A stretch of 64,000 nucleotides of DNA from Novosphingobium sp. UBA6272 (GTDB lineage Bacteria > Pseudomonadota > Alphaproteobacteria > Sphingomonadales > Sphingomonadaceae), in NCBI RefSeq assembly GCF_002440635.1, contig NZ_DJUW01000033.1, positions 62,001 through 126,000 of the forward strand. Direction: 5' to 3'. Both the position numbers and the translations under genes were made by a program. The notes under the pieces were generated by a model that made no database searches, was not told the origin of the DNA, and worked only from the letters and a program-made list of their open reading frames with translations. Below are positions 9,145 to 18,146 of this stretch, piece after piece. Each line of letters opens with the position of its first letter. The stretch's first letter is position 1.

Positions 9145-10947
9145 TCAGTCCAGCCGCGGCTTACGCAGGATCAGCTCACTCCCGCCGTCTGGGGTCTTGA
9201 GGTAGATCCGGTCGCCTTGCAGCCGGTAGTCGAACACCAGATCGACATCGACCAGCCGGACCTGACGCTCATTGACCTGTACGTTCTGGTAGACGTCATC
9301 GCCCTTCTGCCGGGACGTGATGAATTCGCCGTCCTCGGTGAATTCAACGGTATCGCCACGGGCAATGTCAATCAGGCCGTTCTGGCGCACCACTTCCCAT
9401 TCGCCCTTCAGCGCCAGCGGACGCAATTCCTTGGGCATCTCGCCCTGGAAACCGGCGACATAGGCAGCGCGGCTGCGCAGGCCGCCGACCAGCTTGGTTT
9501 CTTCCTGCATGCCCGGCAGTTCGCTGGCATCGAGGCGCCGCGAAAGGCCGTCGATCAGATTGAAGGCCACCTTCTTGTCGCCGCCCTGGTGATAGCCGTT
9601 CAGCGCGGTCTGGAGCGTGGTGAACTCGTCGACAAGGAAGTGCGCCTTGCGCAGCGGCACCGGTGCTTCGCCCTGCGGCAGGGCCACGGCAATACGGTCC
9701 TCACCGACCGCGCGGCTGCGTCCATCGGTGTAGCGCAGCGATCCAGTCAGCAGCGGCGTGTCGGAAGCCAGTTCTGCTTCGGGCAAGTTTGCATGAGCTC
9801 CGTCCTTGCCCAAGGTCACGTAGATCCCGCCGCCGTTGCTGGAAAGGAACGCGGTAGGAATGGTCACCTTGACCGTGCCTTCCGGGGCACTGCTCATCAG
9901 GCCATCGGGCACGCCGAACACGCCGGTGATCCGGTAGCCCTTGGGCGGGGTCAGCGCGAGATCGATATCGTGCGCGACCTCGCTGACCATGTTGTAGAAT
10001 TCGCGGTCGAAGATGGCCTTGGCCGAACCCTGATTGTCGACAAAGAACAGGTTCCCGCCGCGCACGCTGGATACCTTGGTAGCCAGTGCCGCATCGAAGT
10101 GCACCCCGACCCCGAAGGTGGTGAGCCCGATTCCCTTGGCCGATCCGCCTTCGGCCTGGCCAATGAAACCCTCGGCGCTGGTATCGCCGACATTGGGGTT
10201 CTCGTCGGTGAACAGCATGACCCGGGTCTTGCCGTGGCTGCGGGGCAGTTCGGCCTCGGCCATCGTATAGCCGGCCTCCAGCCCTTCCTCCATCGCGGTC
10301 GAGCCTTCGATCTCGATCCCGTCGATCGCCTTGCGGATCATGCCCTCGTTGCCGGCGAACTCGGTCATTTCAAGGTGCGTTTGCGGTTCGGAGCCATAAG
10401 TGATGATCCCGATCCGGTCGCCCTTGCGCAACTTGCCAACCAAGGTGTGGAGCGCGCCCTTGACCTGCGAAATCGGCCAACCACTCATCGAGCCGGAGCG
10501 GTCTACCACAATCACCAGGCTGACCGGCTCGGCCTTGTAGGCTTCGGCATCGATGTTGCTGGCAAAGCCAAGGCCGACGAACCACTTGTCATCGGGGCGC
10601 AGCGGCAAGGCGGCGGGCATTGCCGCACCGGTCAGGCAGAAGGTCTGCTTGCAAGGGCTCCGTTCGGGCAGGGTCAGGTCATGCTCGCCCATCAACCCTT
10701 CCATGGTCAGGCTGAAGGTCTGCGGCAGGAAATCGCCGTCGAGCGAGACCCAGCGGAAGTGGCGAATATCCTGCGCCCCGCCTTGCCGGACCGAAGTTGC
10801 GGTTACGACGATGCTGCTGTTTGCGTCGTCCTCCTCCTCGGCCTGGCTATCCTGCGCGGCGGCTGGCCAGGCGGCCATTGCCATCGCGATGCTAAGGGTG
10901 ATTGCGAGGCCCGTTTGACGGGTCCGCGATAGACGGTTGTTTGCCAT
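9145..10947 (-). CDS. Exported von Willebrand factor A domain protein
   Basis: A 600-residue exported protein. I start at ATG 10947, which has AGGAGG upstream and a Sec signal ending near residue 32 (WPAAAQ). The vWA domain spans about 143-320, with an intact metal-binding MIDAS: DRSGSM (about 149-154), Thr in EGSTAMEEG and Asp in LFTDENPN. It is followed by a beta-rich region. Just after the signal sits IVVTAT (46-51), which looks like the TonB-box/plug start of the receptor at 4897-7551. The role is unknown; an adhesion or scaffold role on the periplasmic or outer-membrane side is plausible. A 12-base palindrome lies upstream. Confidence 0.85.
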   Translation of the reverse strand: MANNRLSRTRQTGLAITLSIAMAMAAWPAAAQDSQAEEEDDANSSIVVTATSVRQGGAQDIRHFRWVSLDGDFLPQTFSLTMEGLMGEHDLTLPERSPCKQTFCLTGAAMPAALPLRPDDKWFVGLGFASNIDAEAYKAEPVSLVIVVDRSGSMSGWPISQVKGALHTLVGKLRKGDRIGIITYGSEPQTHLEMTEFAGNEGMIRKAIDGIEIEGSTAMEEGLEAGYTMAEAELPRSHGKTRVMLFTDENPNVGDTSAEGFIGQAEGGSAKGIGLTTFGVGVHFDAALATKVSSVRGGNLFFVDNQGSAKAIFDREFYNMVSEVAHDIDLALTPPKGYRITGVFGVPDGLMSSAPEGTVKVTIPTAFLSSNGGGIYVTLGKDGAHANLPEAELASDTPLLTGSLRYTDGRSRAVGEDRIAVALPQGEAPVPLRKAHFLVDEFTTLQTALNGYHQGGDKKVAFNLIDGLSRRLDASELPGMQEETKLVGGLRSRAAYVAGFQGEMPKELRPLALKGEWEVVRQNGLIDIARGDTVEFTEDGEFITSRQKGDDVYQNVQVNERQVRLVDVDLVFDYRLQGDRIYLKTPDGGSELILRKPRLD

Positions 10948-10991
10948 GTCTTCGCCTCCTCTTGCTTTGATCGACTCGAGGCTGACATGAA

Positions 10992-11003
10992 ACGTTATAA
11001 CGT
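10992..11003. promoter_or_regulatory. 12-base palindrome, candidate operator
   Basis: ACGTTATAACGT is a perfect palindrome 45 bases upstream of the vWA gene's ATG, in the 200-base gap shared with divergent purS. Position and symmetry suit a dimeric repressor; the regulator is unknown. Confidence 0.45.
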
Positions 11004-11148
11004 GCAAATCATTCCATTTTGCAACTTTCATTCATGTTATCAGTGCCCTTCTCACTCCGGCTGTGAATCCCCGCAGCTCGCGGCTTGCCCCCGGCGGCTG
11101 GCGGCGGCATAGGCGCGGCAACCGAATCCCCAGCGAAAGGCCCATGCC

Positions 11149-11385
11149 ATGAAGGTCCGCGTGTTCGTCTCTCTCAAGAACGGTGTGCTCGACCCGCAGG
11201 GCCGTGCGATCCACCACGCGATCGAGGGTCTGGGCATCCACGGTGTGCAGGATGTCCGCGCCGGCAAGATGATCGAGCTTGATGTCGACGACACTGTCAG
11301 CGACGAACAGCTGGATACCATGTGCAAGCAGCTGCTCGCCAACATGGTGATCGAAAACTACCGGATCGAAAGGTTGGCGGCATGA
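11149..11385 (+). CDS. purS: Phosphoribosylformylglycinamidine synthase subunit PurS
   Basis: PurS is the small bridging subunit of the PurSQL complex, which turns FGAR into FGAM with ATP and glutamine. The 78-residue length and the motifs [17 protein letters not shown] and [10 protein letters not shown] match the family. Its stop overlaps the purQ start (ATGA), giving stoichiometric coupling. purL is not in the window. Confidence 0.96.
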   Translation: MKVRVFVSLKNGVLDPQGRAIHHAIEGLGIHGVQDVRAGKMIELDVDDTVSDEQLDTMCKQLLANMVIENYRIERLAA

Positions 11386-12059
11386 GCTTCCGCAGCGCGG
11401 TCATCACCTTCCCCGGATCGAACTGCGACCGGGACATGGCCGACGCGCTCGAAAAGGTCTCGGGCACTGCCCCGCACCGCGTTTGGCACGCCGACGCCGA
11501 ACTGCCTCAAGGCCTTGATTTCATCGCCTTGCCCGGCGGCTTTTCCTATGGCGACTACCTGCGCTCCGGCGCGATGGCCGCACGCAGCCCGATCATGCAG
11601 GCCGTGATTGCCGCCGCAAATCGCGGGGTTCCGGTGCTGGGCGTCTGCAACGGCTTTCAGGTGCTGACCGAAAGCGGCCTGCTGCCCGGCGCGCTGCTGC
11701 GCAATGCCGGGATGAACTTCGTCTGCCGCGAAGTCGCGTTGACGGTTGAGAACAGCCAAAGCCTGTTTACCGGCCGCTATAGCGCCGGCCAGACGATCAC
11801 GATCCCGGTCGCGCATCACGATGGAAATTACTTCGCCGACACCGAGACGCTTGACCGACTGGAAGGCGATGGCCGCGTGGCGTTCCGCTATGGTGAGGAC
11901 GTCAACGGTTCGGCCCGGGGCATCGCCGGTGTTCTGAACCCGGCCGGCAACGTGCTCGGGATGATGCCGCATCCGGAACGGATGATCGAGGCGGAACAGG
12001 GCGGCACCGATGGCCGCGCGCTGTTTGAAAGTGCGCTGAACGCGCTGGCCTCAGCCTAA
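11382..12059 (+). CDS. purQ: Phosphoribosylformylglycinamidine synthase, glutaminase subunit PurQ
   Basis: PurQ is the class I glutamine amidotransferase subunit of PurSQL and supplies ammonia to PurL. The 225-residue protein has [11 protein letters not shown] at the N-terminus, the nucleophile Cys89 in GVCNGFQ, and the His/Glu of the triad in MMPHPERM near the C-terminus. The ATG overlaps the purS stop by 4 bases. The gene converges with the GGDEF-EAL gene; the two stop codons overlap by 4 bases, so no terminator separates them. Confidence 0.97.
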   Translation: MSFRSAVITFPGSNCDRDMADALEKVSGTAPHRVWHADAELPQGLDFIALPGGFSYGDYLRSGAMAARSPIMQAVIAAANRGVPVLGVCNGFQVLTESGLLPGALLRNAGMNFVCREVALTVENSQSLFTGRYSAGQTITIPVAHHDGNYFADTETLDRLEGDGRVAFRYGEDVNGSARGIAGVLNPAGNVLGMMPHPERMIEAEQGGTDGRALFESALNALASA

Positions 12060-14416
12060 CCGGCGTTGGCCTGACGCAGCTGCGAGCCCTGGAACAGGCC
12101 GCGCGCTTCGGTTGCGCCCATAGGCCGGCCGAAGTAATAACCCTGGATCTTGCGGCAACCCAATTGGCGGATTACCTCAAGTTCATGCTCGGTTTCCACG
12201 CCTTCGGCGGTGGTCGACATCTCCAGACTTTCGGCCATGGCCACAACGGCACGGATGATCGCCAGGCTTTCCGGATTACCCAGCGCTGCCCCCGTCACAA
12301 ATGAGCGATCGACCTTGATCGTCGAGAAGCGCAGGTTGCGGATATAGGCGAGCGAGGAATAGCCTGTCCCAAAATCGTCGAGCGCGATCCCGCAGCCCAG
12401 TGACATGATCTGTTCGAGCGCGGCCCGCGCAGTGCTGGAATCGCGCACGAAAATTGATTCGGTCACTTCGATCTCAAGCCGCTGGGCCGGCAAGCCGCTG
12501 GAGCTGAGGGCAGTCACTACGCTTGAGATAAAGCCTGGATCGAGCAACTGCTCACCTGACACGTTGACCGCAACCTTGATGTTACTTGGCCAGCGCACCG
12601 CCTCGCGGCAAGCCTCGCGCAGAACCCATTCGCCGATTGGCACGATCAGGCGAGTATCTTCGGCAAGAGGAATGAACTTGGCCGGGCTGACAAAGCCGTG
12701 ATCCTCGCTGTTCCAGCGCAGCAGCGCTTCGAAGCTGACAATGGTTTCGTCCTTGGCATCGACCACCGGCTGATAGTTCAACATCATTTCGCTCTTTTCG
12801 AGCGCGCGGCGCAGCGAGAATTCCAGCTTACGGCGTTCTTCGGCCTCTTGGTGCAGCGAAGGCTCGTAACCGTGGTGGACCCCGCCGCCTTCTTCCTTCG
12901 AGCGGTAGAGCGCAAGGTCGGCATTGCGCATCAGCGTCTCGACCGTGGTGCCGTCGCGCGGACCGATCGCCGAGCCAACCGAAGCACCGATGTAAAGCGT
13001 GTGATGCTCGACTTCATACGGGCGTGAGAGCAGTTCGATCACTGCATCGGCAACACGGACAACCCGGTTGTGATCGGATGCGTCGCGGATCACGATCGCG
13101 AATTCATCGCCGCCCAGTCGGCCGACCAGTTCGTTGTCGGTCATGATCGACTTGAGCCGTTCCGATACGCGCGCCAGCAACTGATCGCCGATCAGGTGGC
13201 CCAGCGTGTCGTTAACCGACTTGAACCGGTCGAGGTCGATCATCAGGAAGGCGCAGCGGGTGCGCCACTGATCGGCATAGCGCATCGCTTCGCCCAGCGC
13301 CTCGGTCACCATCATCCGGTTGGGCAGGCCCGTCAGGGTATCGTAACGCGCCATGTGCGCGATTTTCTCGCTCGACTCACGCTGTTCGGTTACGTCCGAA
13401 CCGACCCCGCGGAATCCGTCGAAGTTGCCGTCCTCGTCCAGTTTTGAGGTGCCCGAAAGCTCCCACCAGCGTTGCTGGTTGTTGATCGTCACCCGGACCA
13501 GCAGGTTTGAAAAGCTTTCGCGCCGTTTGATCCGCTCGGCCAGGTCATGGAGGCTTGATGGGAACTGGCCGGTGTCCCAGGCCGGACCTGCGATCAGCTG
13601 GATAAAGGGTTTGCCTTCGATCTCGTCGGGCGACAGCCCCAAGGCAAAAGCAAATCGCGGGCTGGCCGAGCGTACCCGGCGCGAAGGATCGATTTGCCAC
13701 AACCAATCGGCCTCGCCCTCTTCGAATTCACGGAGGAGCATCGAGACGACTTCGCTTTTCTCGGCCATGGCGGATTCGGCGATCCGGGCGGTCAGGAAGA
13801 ATCGCGCGTTCTCAATCGCGCCAAGCCCGACGATTACCATAAATACCAAAGACAGCAGCGCCATTTCGATCGAGCCGCCGAACAGGAAGCTGACCAGCGC
13901 AGCCCCACCGACGATCGCAGCAAACAGCAAGTTGCCAAGCGGCACGGCCGGAAGGAGCATCGCCGATGCCGTCATCAGCATGGCGCAGACCGCCCAAAGT
14001 TCAAGCTGCGCGGACGGTGGACTGAACGGCGCAAATGTCGCCAGCGGCACCACCCAGACCAGCGCATTGCCGATCGAACTCAGCGTCTGGCGATTGACCT
14101 CCTCCTTGGAAATGCGCCGCCGATCGGCATCTCCGAGGGCCTTGTCGATCTTGGCACCATAGAACAGGCTGGCCGCCAATACGGCGATCCAACCGATCAA
14201 TGCAGCGATATGGATTGAGCCGTAGTAGAGCCGCAGCACGCCAAGCGCGGCGATGCCGTGGGCCAGGCCGCGTGCGACCGTGTTCCGCGCCAGACTGGAG
14301 TACTGCAAGCCACGCAGCCGCCCCCAATCCCCTTCGGCGGGATCGGTCAGACCGAGAACCGCCATGACCGGCAGGCTTCTGGGCAACGTGGACGAGGCGG
14401 TGTCAGGCTTGCTCAC
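12056..14416 (-). CDS. Membrane-bound GGDEF-EAL cyclic di-GMP protein
   Basis: A 786-residue protein with several hydrophobic segments in the first 200 residues, a PAS domain (about 250-350, [20 protein letters not shown]), a GGDEF domain with intact RLGGDEFAI and an EAL domain with intact [23 protein letters not shown] and TIKVDRSF. Both diguanylate cyclase and phosphodiesterase activities are therefore chemically possible. I see no RxxD inhibitory site just before GGDEF. It probably senses a membrane or small-molecule signal and adjusts c-di-GMP. It stands alone on the minus strand. Confidence 0.94.
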   Translation of the reverse strand: MSKPDTASSTLPRSLPVMAVLGLTDPAEGDWGRLRGLQYSSLARNTVARGLAHGIAALGVLRLYYGSIHIAALIGWIAVLAASLFYGAKIDKALGDADRRRISKEEVNRQTLSSIGNALVWVVPLATFAPFSPPSAQLELWAVCAMLMTASAMLLPAVPLGNLLFAAIVGGAALVSFLFGGSIEMALLSLVFMVIVGLGAIENARFFLTARIAESAMAEKSEVVSMLLREFEEGEADWLWQIDPSRRVRSASPRFAFALGLSPDEIEGKPFIQLIAGPAWDTGQFPSSLHDLAERIKRRESFSNLLVRVTINNQQRWWELSGTSKLDEDGNFDGFRGVGSDVTEQRESSEKIAHMARYDTLTGLPNRMMVTEALGEAMRYADQWRTRCAFLMIDLDRFKSVNDTLGHLIGDQLLARVSERLKSIMTDNELVGRLGGDEFAIVIRDASDHNRVVRVADAVIELLSRPYEVEHHTLYIGASVGSAIGPRDGTTVETLMRNADLALYRSKEEGGGVHHGYEPSLHQEAEERRKLEFSLRRALEKSEMMLNYQPVVDAKDETIVSFEALLRWNSEDHGFVSPAKFIPLAEDTRLIVPIGEWVLREACREAVRWPSNIKVAVNVSGEQLLDPGFISSVVTALSSSGLPAQRLEIEVTESIFVRDSSTARAALEQIMSLGCGIALDDFGTGYSSLAYIRNLRFSTIKVDRSFVTGAALGNPESLAIIRAVVAMAESLEMSTTAEGVETEHELEVIRQLGCRKIQGYYFGRPMGATEARGLFQGSQLRQANAG

Positions 14417-14477
14417 GCGCCCTGATTAGGATGAAATTGTTAGCGCCCCGTAAAGTTTACGAGGCGAAAACCGTAAT

Positions 14478-14864
14478 TCAGGTCGGTCGTGCGGTTTGAT
14501 CGAGCAAGGCACGAGCCTGTTCCCAATTGCGACCGTCGAATGACTGTACCTTTGGTTCAAGGCCATGGCCCGGATCAAGGCAGCGGAAATTGATGCTCCA
14601 TGCACCAGGGTGGCTGCGCGGCTGATAAAACGCTTTGATCCCGCAGGTCTTACAGAACAGGTGCTCCGCTGCGCGCGTACCGAAGCGATAAGACTGCAAA
14701 GCCTCCTCACCGCACAGAAGCGCAAAATCCTGATGGCGTACAATCAGATGCTGAAGGCCAGACTTGGCGCAGATCGAGCAATTGCAATCCAGCAGTTCCA
14801 CCGGTGGCTCAACCTCAACAGCAAAGCGTACCGCGCCGCAGTGACAGCCGCCCTCCAGCCTCAC
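14478..14864 (-). CDS. GFA family (DUF636) zinc-binding protein
   Basis: A 128-residue protein of the GFA (glutathione-dependent formaldehyde-activating-like) fold. Zinc-ligand cysteines are visible in GGCHCGAVRF, DCNCSICAKSG and LFCKTCGIKAFY. Formaldehyde activity is not established for most members, so I leave the function open. The GTG start overlaps the glmS stop (GTGA), making it the last gene of the glm operon. Confidence 0.88.
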   Translation of the reverse strand: MRLEGGCHCGAVRFAVEVEPPVELLDCNCSICAKSGLQHLIVRHQDFALLCGEEALQSYRFGTRAAEHLFCKTCGIKAFYQPRSHPGAWSINFRCLDPGHGLEPKVQSFDGRNWEQARALLDQTARPT

Positions 14865-16684
14865 TCGACGGTTACCGACTTGGCCAGGTTGCGCGGCTGA
14901 TCGACATCGGTGCCCTTCACGCAGGCGACATGGTATGCCAGCAATTGCACCGGCACGGCATAGACCAGCGGGGCGATCAGGGGGTGGACTGATGGCATCT
15001 CGATCGTAGCCAGGCAGCCCTCACCAGCCTCATCGATCCCGGCTTTGTCGCTGATCAGCACCACCTTGCCGCCACGCGCGCGGACTTCCTGCATATTGCT
15101 GACGGTCTTTTCGAACAGCGGACCTGAGGGCGCGAGGACGATCACCGGAACCGCCTCGTCGATCAGCGCGATCGGGCCGTGCTTCATTTCACCCGATGCA
15201 TAACCTTCGGCATGTATATAGCTGATTTCTTTGAGTTTCAATGCACCTTCCAAAGCCAGCGGATAGTCCTGCCCGCGGCCCAGATAGAGCACGTCGCGGG
15301 CCGGGGCGATCAGGTGGGCCATGGCCGCGATTTCGTCGTCGTGGGCCAGCGCGGCGTTGAGGCTGGCGGGGGCTTCGAGCAAGTGCTTGACCACCTCGGC
15401 CTCTTCGGCACGGTTCATCCGCCCGCGCTTGACCGCCATATGTGCGGCGAGCGCAGCAAGCACCGCGAGCTGGCAGGTGAAGGCCTTGGTCGAGGCAACC
15501 CCGATCTCCGGCCCGGCATGGGTCGGCAGCAGCAAGTCGGCCTCGCGCGCCATCGAGCTGGTGGGAACATTGACCACCACCGCGATGGTCTGGCCCTGCG
15601 CCTTGCAGTGGCGCAGCGCGGCGAGCGTGTCGGCGGTCTCCCCGCTCTGCGAGATGAACAGCGAGAGCCCGCCCGGCTCCATCACGGGTTCACGGTAACG
15701 GAACTCAGATGCAAAATCGATGTCGGCGGGCAGGCGCGCGAACTGCTCGAACCAGTACTTGGCGACCATCCCGGCGTAGTAGCTGGTCCCGCAAGCGACG
15801 ATGGTGACGCGGTTGATGCTGGAGAGGTCAAAATCGAACTGCGGCAGTGCGACGGTCTGATCCAGCTGGCGGATATAGCTGCGCAGCGTTTGCGCCACCA
15901 CGGTCGGCTGCTCGAAGATCTCCTTCTGCATGAAGTGGCGGTAGTTGCCCTTCTCGATCTCCGCCGCCGAAGCGCCCGAGGTGGTAACCTCGCGTTCGAC
16001 CGGCTGGTTGTCCTTGTCATAGATCTGCGCGCCCTCGCGGGTCACGATCACCCAGTCGCCTTCTTCGAGATAGGTGATCTGCTGGGTCAGCGGGGCGAGC
16101 GCCAGTGCATCGGAACCGAGGTATGTCTCGCCATCGGCATGGCCCAGCACCAAAGGCGAGCCCAGCCGCGCGCCGATCAGCATGTCGGGATGTTCGCGGA
16201 ATGCGATCGCCAGGGCAAAGGCCCCGCGCAGTTGCGGCAGCACCGTCTTGACCGCGTCGGCGGGGGACAGCCCGGCCTCGACCTGCTCGGAAACCAGATG
16301 CGCGACCACTTCGGTATCGGTCTCGCTTTCGAAGGTCCGGCCGCGCGCGGTGAGCGACTCCTTCAGCTGGCGAAAGTTCTCGATGATCCCGTTGTGGACC
16401 AGCGCGAGGTGTTGGGTGGCGTGCGGGTGGGCATTGGCCGCAGTCGGCGCGCCGTGGGTGGCCCAGCGAGTGTGGGCAATCCCGGTAGTGCCTGGCGCCG
16501 GATCGCGGGCGAGTTCGCGCACCAGGTTCACCAGCTTGCCCGGCGCGCGGCGGCGGATCAGCTGGCCTTGGTGGACCGTACAGACGCCCGCGCTGTCATA
16601 GCCGCGATACTCCATCCGCCGCAGGCCATCGACCAGCCGGTCCGCTACCTGTTCCTTGCCGACGATGCCGATAATGCCGCACAT
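14861..16684 (-). CDS. glmS: Glutamine-fructose-6-phosphate aminotransferase (isomerizing)
   Basis: GlmS makes glucosamine-6-phosphate from fructose-6-phosphate and glutamine, the first step toward UDP-GlcNAc, peptidoglycan and lipid A. The 607-residue protein has normal length. The N-terminal nucleophile is Cys2 (MCGIIGIVG), with EYRGYDSAG after it; the two SIS domains show ACGTSYYAG, SQSGETADT and GRGQDYPLALEGALKLKEISY. The ATG starts directly after the toxin's stop codon, so its ribosome-binding site lies inside the toxin gene. No glmS ribozyme could fit in that junction. Confidence 0.97.
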   Translation of the reverse strand: MCGIIGIVGKEQVADRLVDGLRRMEYRGYDSAGVCTVHQGQLIRRRAPGKLVNLVRELARDPAPGTTGIAHTRWATHGAPTAANAHPHATQHLALVHNGIIENFRQLKESLTARGRTFESETDTEVVAHLVSEQVEAGLSPADAVKTVLPQLRGAFALAIAFREHPDMLIGARLGSPLVLGHADGETYLGSDALALAPLTQQITYLEEGDWVIVTREGAQIYDKDNQPVEREVTTSGASAAEIEKGNYRHFMQKEIFEQPTVVAQTLRSYIRQLDQTVALPQFDFDLSSINRVTIVACGTSYYAGMVAKYWFEQFARLPADIDFASEFRYREPVMEPGGLSLFISQSGETADTLAALRHCKAQGQTIAVVVNVPTSSMAREADLLLPTHAGPEIGVASTKAFTCQLAVLAALAAHMAVKRGRMNRAEEAEVVKHLLEAPASLNAALAHDDEIAAMAHLIAPARDVLYLGRGQDYPLALEGALKLKEISYIHAEGYASGEMKHGPIALIDEAVPVIVLAPSGPLFEKTVSNMQEVRARGGKVVLISDKAGIDEAGEGCLATIEMPSVHPLIAPLVYAVPVQLLAYHVACVKGTDVDQPRNLAKSVTVE

Positions 16685-17080
16685 TTAGGTCAGACCTCGC
16701 TCTAGACTGTAGGGTACGCGAATGCCGGGCATTTGCGCGGGAAAATCTCTGGTGTTGCGCGTTATCAGAACCCGCCCGCGAACTTGCGCCGAAGCAAGGA
16801 TGATCGCGTCTGGCGACTTGAGACGGGGTCGCTCACGGCGCAATGAAGCCGCACGAAGCGCGATTTCTTCGTCGACCTCATCGACACTGAACCGTGCGAG
16901 AAAGCGCATCGCTTCACGCAATGTGGCATCACTGCCTTTCGACAGAACTTCGACCCATGCCATCCGGCTGACCCAGATGCGAGCACCGCTGGCCCCTGCG
17001 CGCCTGATTTCCGCATGAGCTGGTGGATGATCCCAAAGCGCATCGATCAGGATATTGGCATCGAAGCTGTAGCCACTCAT
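16685..17080 (-). CDS. PIN-domain toxin (VapC family)
   Basis: A 131-residue PIN-domain ribonuclease. The acidic metal-binding residues are present: D in YSFDANILIDAL, E in AWVEVLSKG, D in LKSPDAIILASA and D in RNTRDFPAQ. VapC-type toxins cut specific RNAs, often initiator tRNA or rRNA; the target here is unknown. It overlaps its antitoxin by 4 bases (ATGA) and abuts glmS directly, so toxin and GlmS share a transcript. Confidence 0.9.
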   Translation of the reverse strand: MSGYSFDANILIDALWDHPPAHAEIRRAGASGARIWVSRMAWVEVLSKGSDATLREAMRFLARFSVDEVDEEIALRAASLRRERPRLKSPDAIILASAQVRGRVLITRNTRDFPAQMPGIRVPYSLERGLT

Positions 17081-17439
17081 GCAGCGTTCTTCTTGCGCTT
17101 GGCCGCCGCTTTGGCTTGAAGCGCGAGATAATGCGCTCGCTCGCGATCATCGTATTCGTCGAAGCAATCGGGCGATTCCGCGCGTACTTCCTCGTAATCA
17201 TCGTCCCAGGGCCGGGTCCATTCGGCGCGGCGCTTGCGGTCGTATTCAACGGGATCGAATTCAATTCCATGCCGCGCCCACAAGCCAAATCCAGCCTCGA
17301 GCCAATCGTCACCGCCTTCAGCCCGATAGGCCTGTACCGCCTCACGCAGCACCGAGGCGCGCGACTTGCCCTGCTCGGCCGCACGGGCATCGAGCCACTT
17401 GATGTCTTCATCGGGCAGATCGGCGAGGATTCGAGTCAT
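17077..17439 (-). CDS. Ribbon-helix-helix antitoxin
   Basis: A 120-residue protein beginning with a ribbon-helix-helix DNA-binding segment (MTRILADLPDEDIKWLD, then SRASVLREAVQAYR) and ending in an acidic, then lysine-rich tail that would wrap the toxin. It is longer than typical VapB proteins (about 70-90 residues). Gene order antitoxin-toxin with a 4-base overlap and an operator immediately upstream is classic for self-regulated modules. Confidence 0.88.
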   Translation of the reverse strand: MTRILADLPDEDIKWLDARAAEQGKSRASVLREAVQAYRAEGGDDWLEAGFGLWARHGIEFDPVEYDRKRRAEWTRPWDDDYEEVRAESPDCFDEYDDRERAHYLALQAKAAAKRKKNAA

Positions 17440-17448
17440 TGATATACT

Positions 17449-17467
17449 GATATCATATCATGATATC
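17449..17467. promoter_or_regulatory. Toxin-antitoxin operator
   Basis: GATATCAT-ATC-ATGATATC is a perfect 8-3-8 inverted repeat 10 bases upstream of the antitoxin ATG. A second embedded palindrome, ATGATATCAT, covers 17460-17469. Such AT-rich palindromes fit binding by a ribbon-helix-helix antitoxin. The site overlaps the last codon and stop of the upstream membrane-protein gene. Confidence 0.7.
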
Positions 17468-18146
17468 ATGTCAATATTTTCTCTGCCCGTTCCGACCCAC
17501 GAACAAAGTTCAAATAGACCTCAGGCGTTAACCATTCATCCTTGCTGTTTGAAAGTCTGACGAATCGTTTGAACTGAGAGTGAAGGTGTCCGATCAACTC
17601 AGCATCGGCCGACTCGATATGTTTTACCTTACGCCGGCGGTCAGTTAGCAACCAAGCCATCGATCCAACTGATCGACCGTCGAAAATGTCTGGTCCCACT
17701 CGAGCTTTTAGCAGCTCTTGTATGCAAGACCATCGCTCGAAAATGCGCTCATACATTTCGCTTGGGCTAAGTTCAATTTGATCGGCCAAATCACTAATTT
17801 CAGGTGCATCGGACTCATCCGATTGGCGTTCCGAAATTTCCGTCTTGCCCTGCGATATCACAATCTCACTGGTATTTTTGCGAACCGAATCCAGTGCTCC
17901 TGAGATTCTCGTAAGTTCCCCATTGAGTTCTCTAATCGCGGAAATTGAAGTGCCGAAAGATCGTTGATTTTCGTTGAAATTTTCCACTGCCTCTTTGAAC
18001 TCTTTGACCGAGCTGTTTATACTCATGAACTTATTCGCCAATTCCCCGACGGCACCTTTCAAGACACCTCCAGGCCCAAGGACCGCTATCGCGATAAGCG
18101 CTACAATTGGCCAAGAAAGCGCAGCCATCAACTGATAGACGTCCAT
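17466..18146 (-). CDS. AT-richer membrane-anchored coiled-coil protein of unknown function
   Basis: A 226-residue protein with one N-terminal membrane helix (about 8-30), then a heptad-like coiled coil (about 40-105) and a charged soluble domain containing SPSEMYERIFERWSCIQELL and WLTPEVYLNF. I do not recognise the family. Its base composition is visibly more AT-rich than the flanking genes, suggesting acquisition. Its ATG shares one base with the glmU stop and its own stop lies in the toxin-antitoxin operator, so it sits as a cassette with that module between glmU and glmS. Confidence 0.78.
   Translation of the reverse strand: MDVYQLMAALSWPIVALIAIAVLGPGGVLKGAVGELANKFMSINSSVKEFKEAVENFNENQRSFGTSISAIRELNGELTRISGALDSVRKNTSEIVISQGKTEISERQSDESDAPEISDLADQIELSPSEMYERIFERWSCIQELLKARVGPDIFDGRSVGSMAWLLTDRRRKVKHIESADAELIGHLHSQFKRFVRLSNSKDEWLTPEVYLNFVRGSERAEKILT

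Noticed and set aside
9076..10932. 618-codon plus-strand frame opposite the vWA gene
   Set aside because: The vWA frame on the other strand has a signal peptide, ribosome-binding site and MIDAS motif; this frame has none.
15179..16705. 508-codon plus-strand frame opposite glmS
   Set aside because: Antisense to a clear glmS; no independent start signal.
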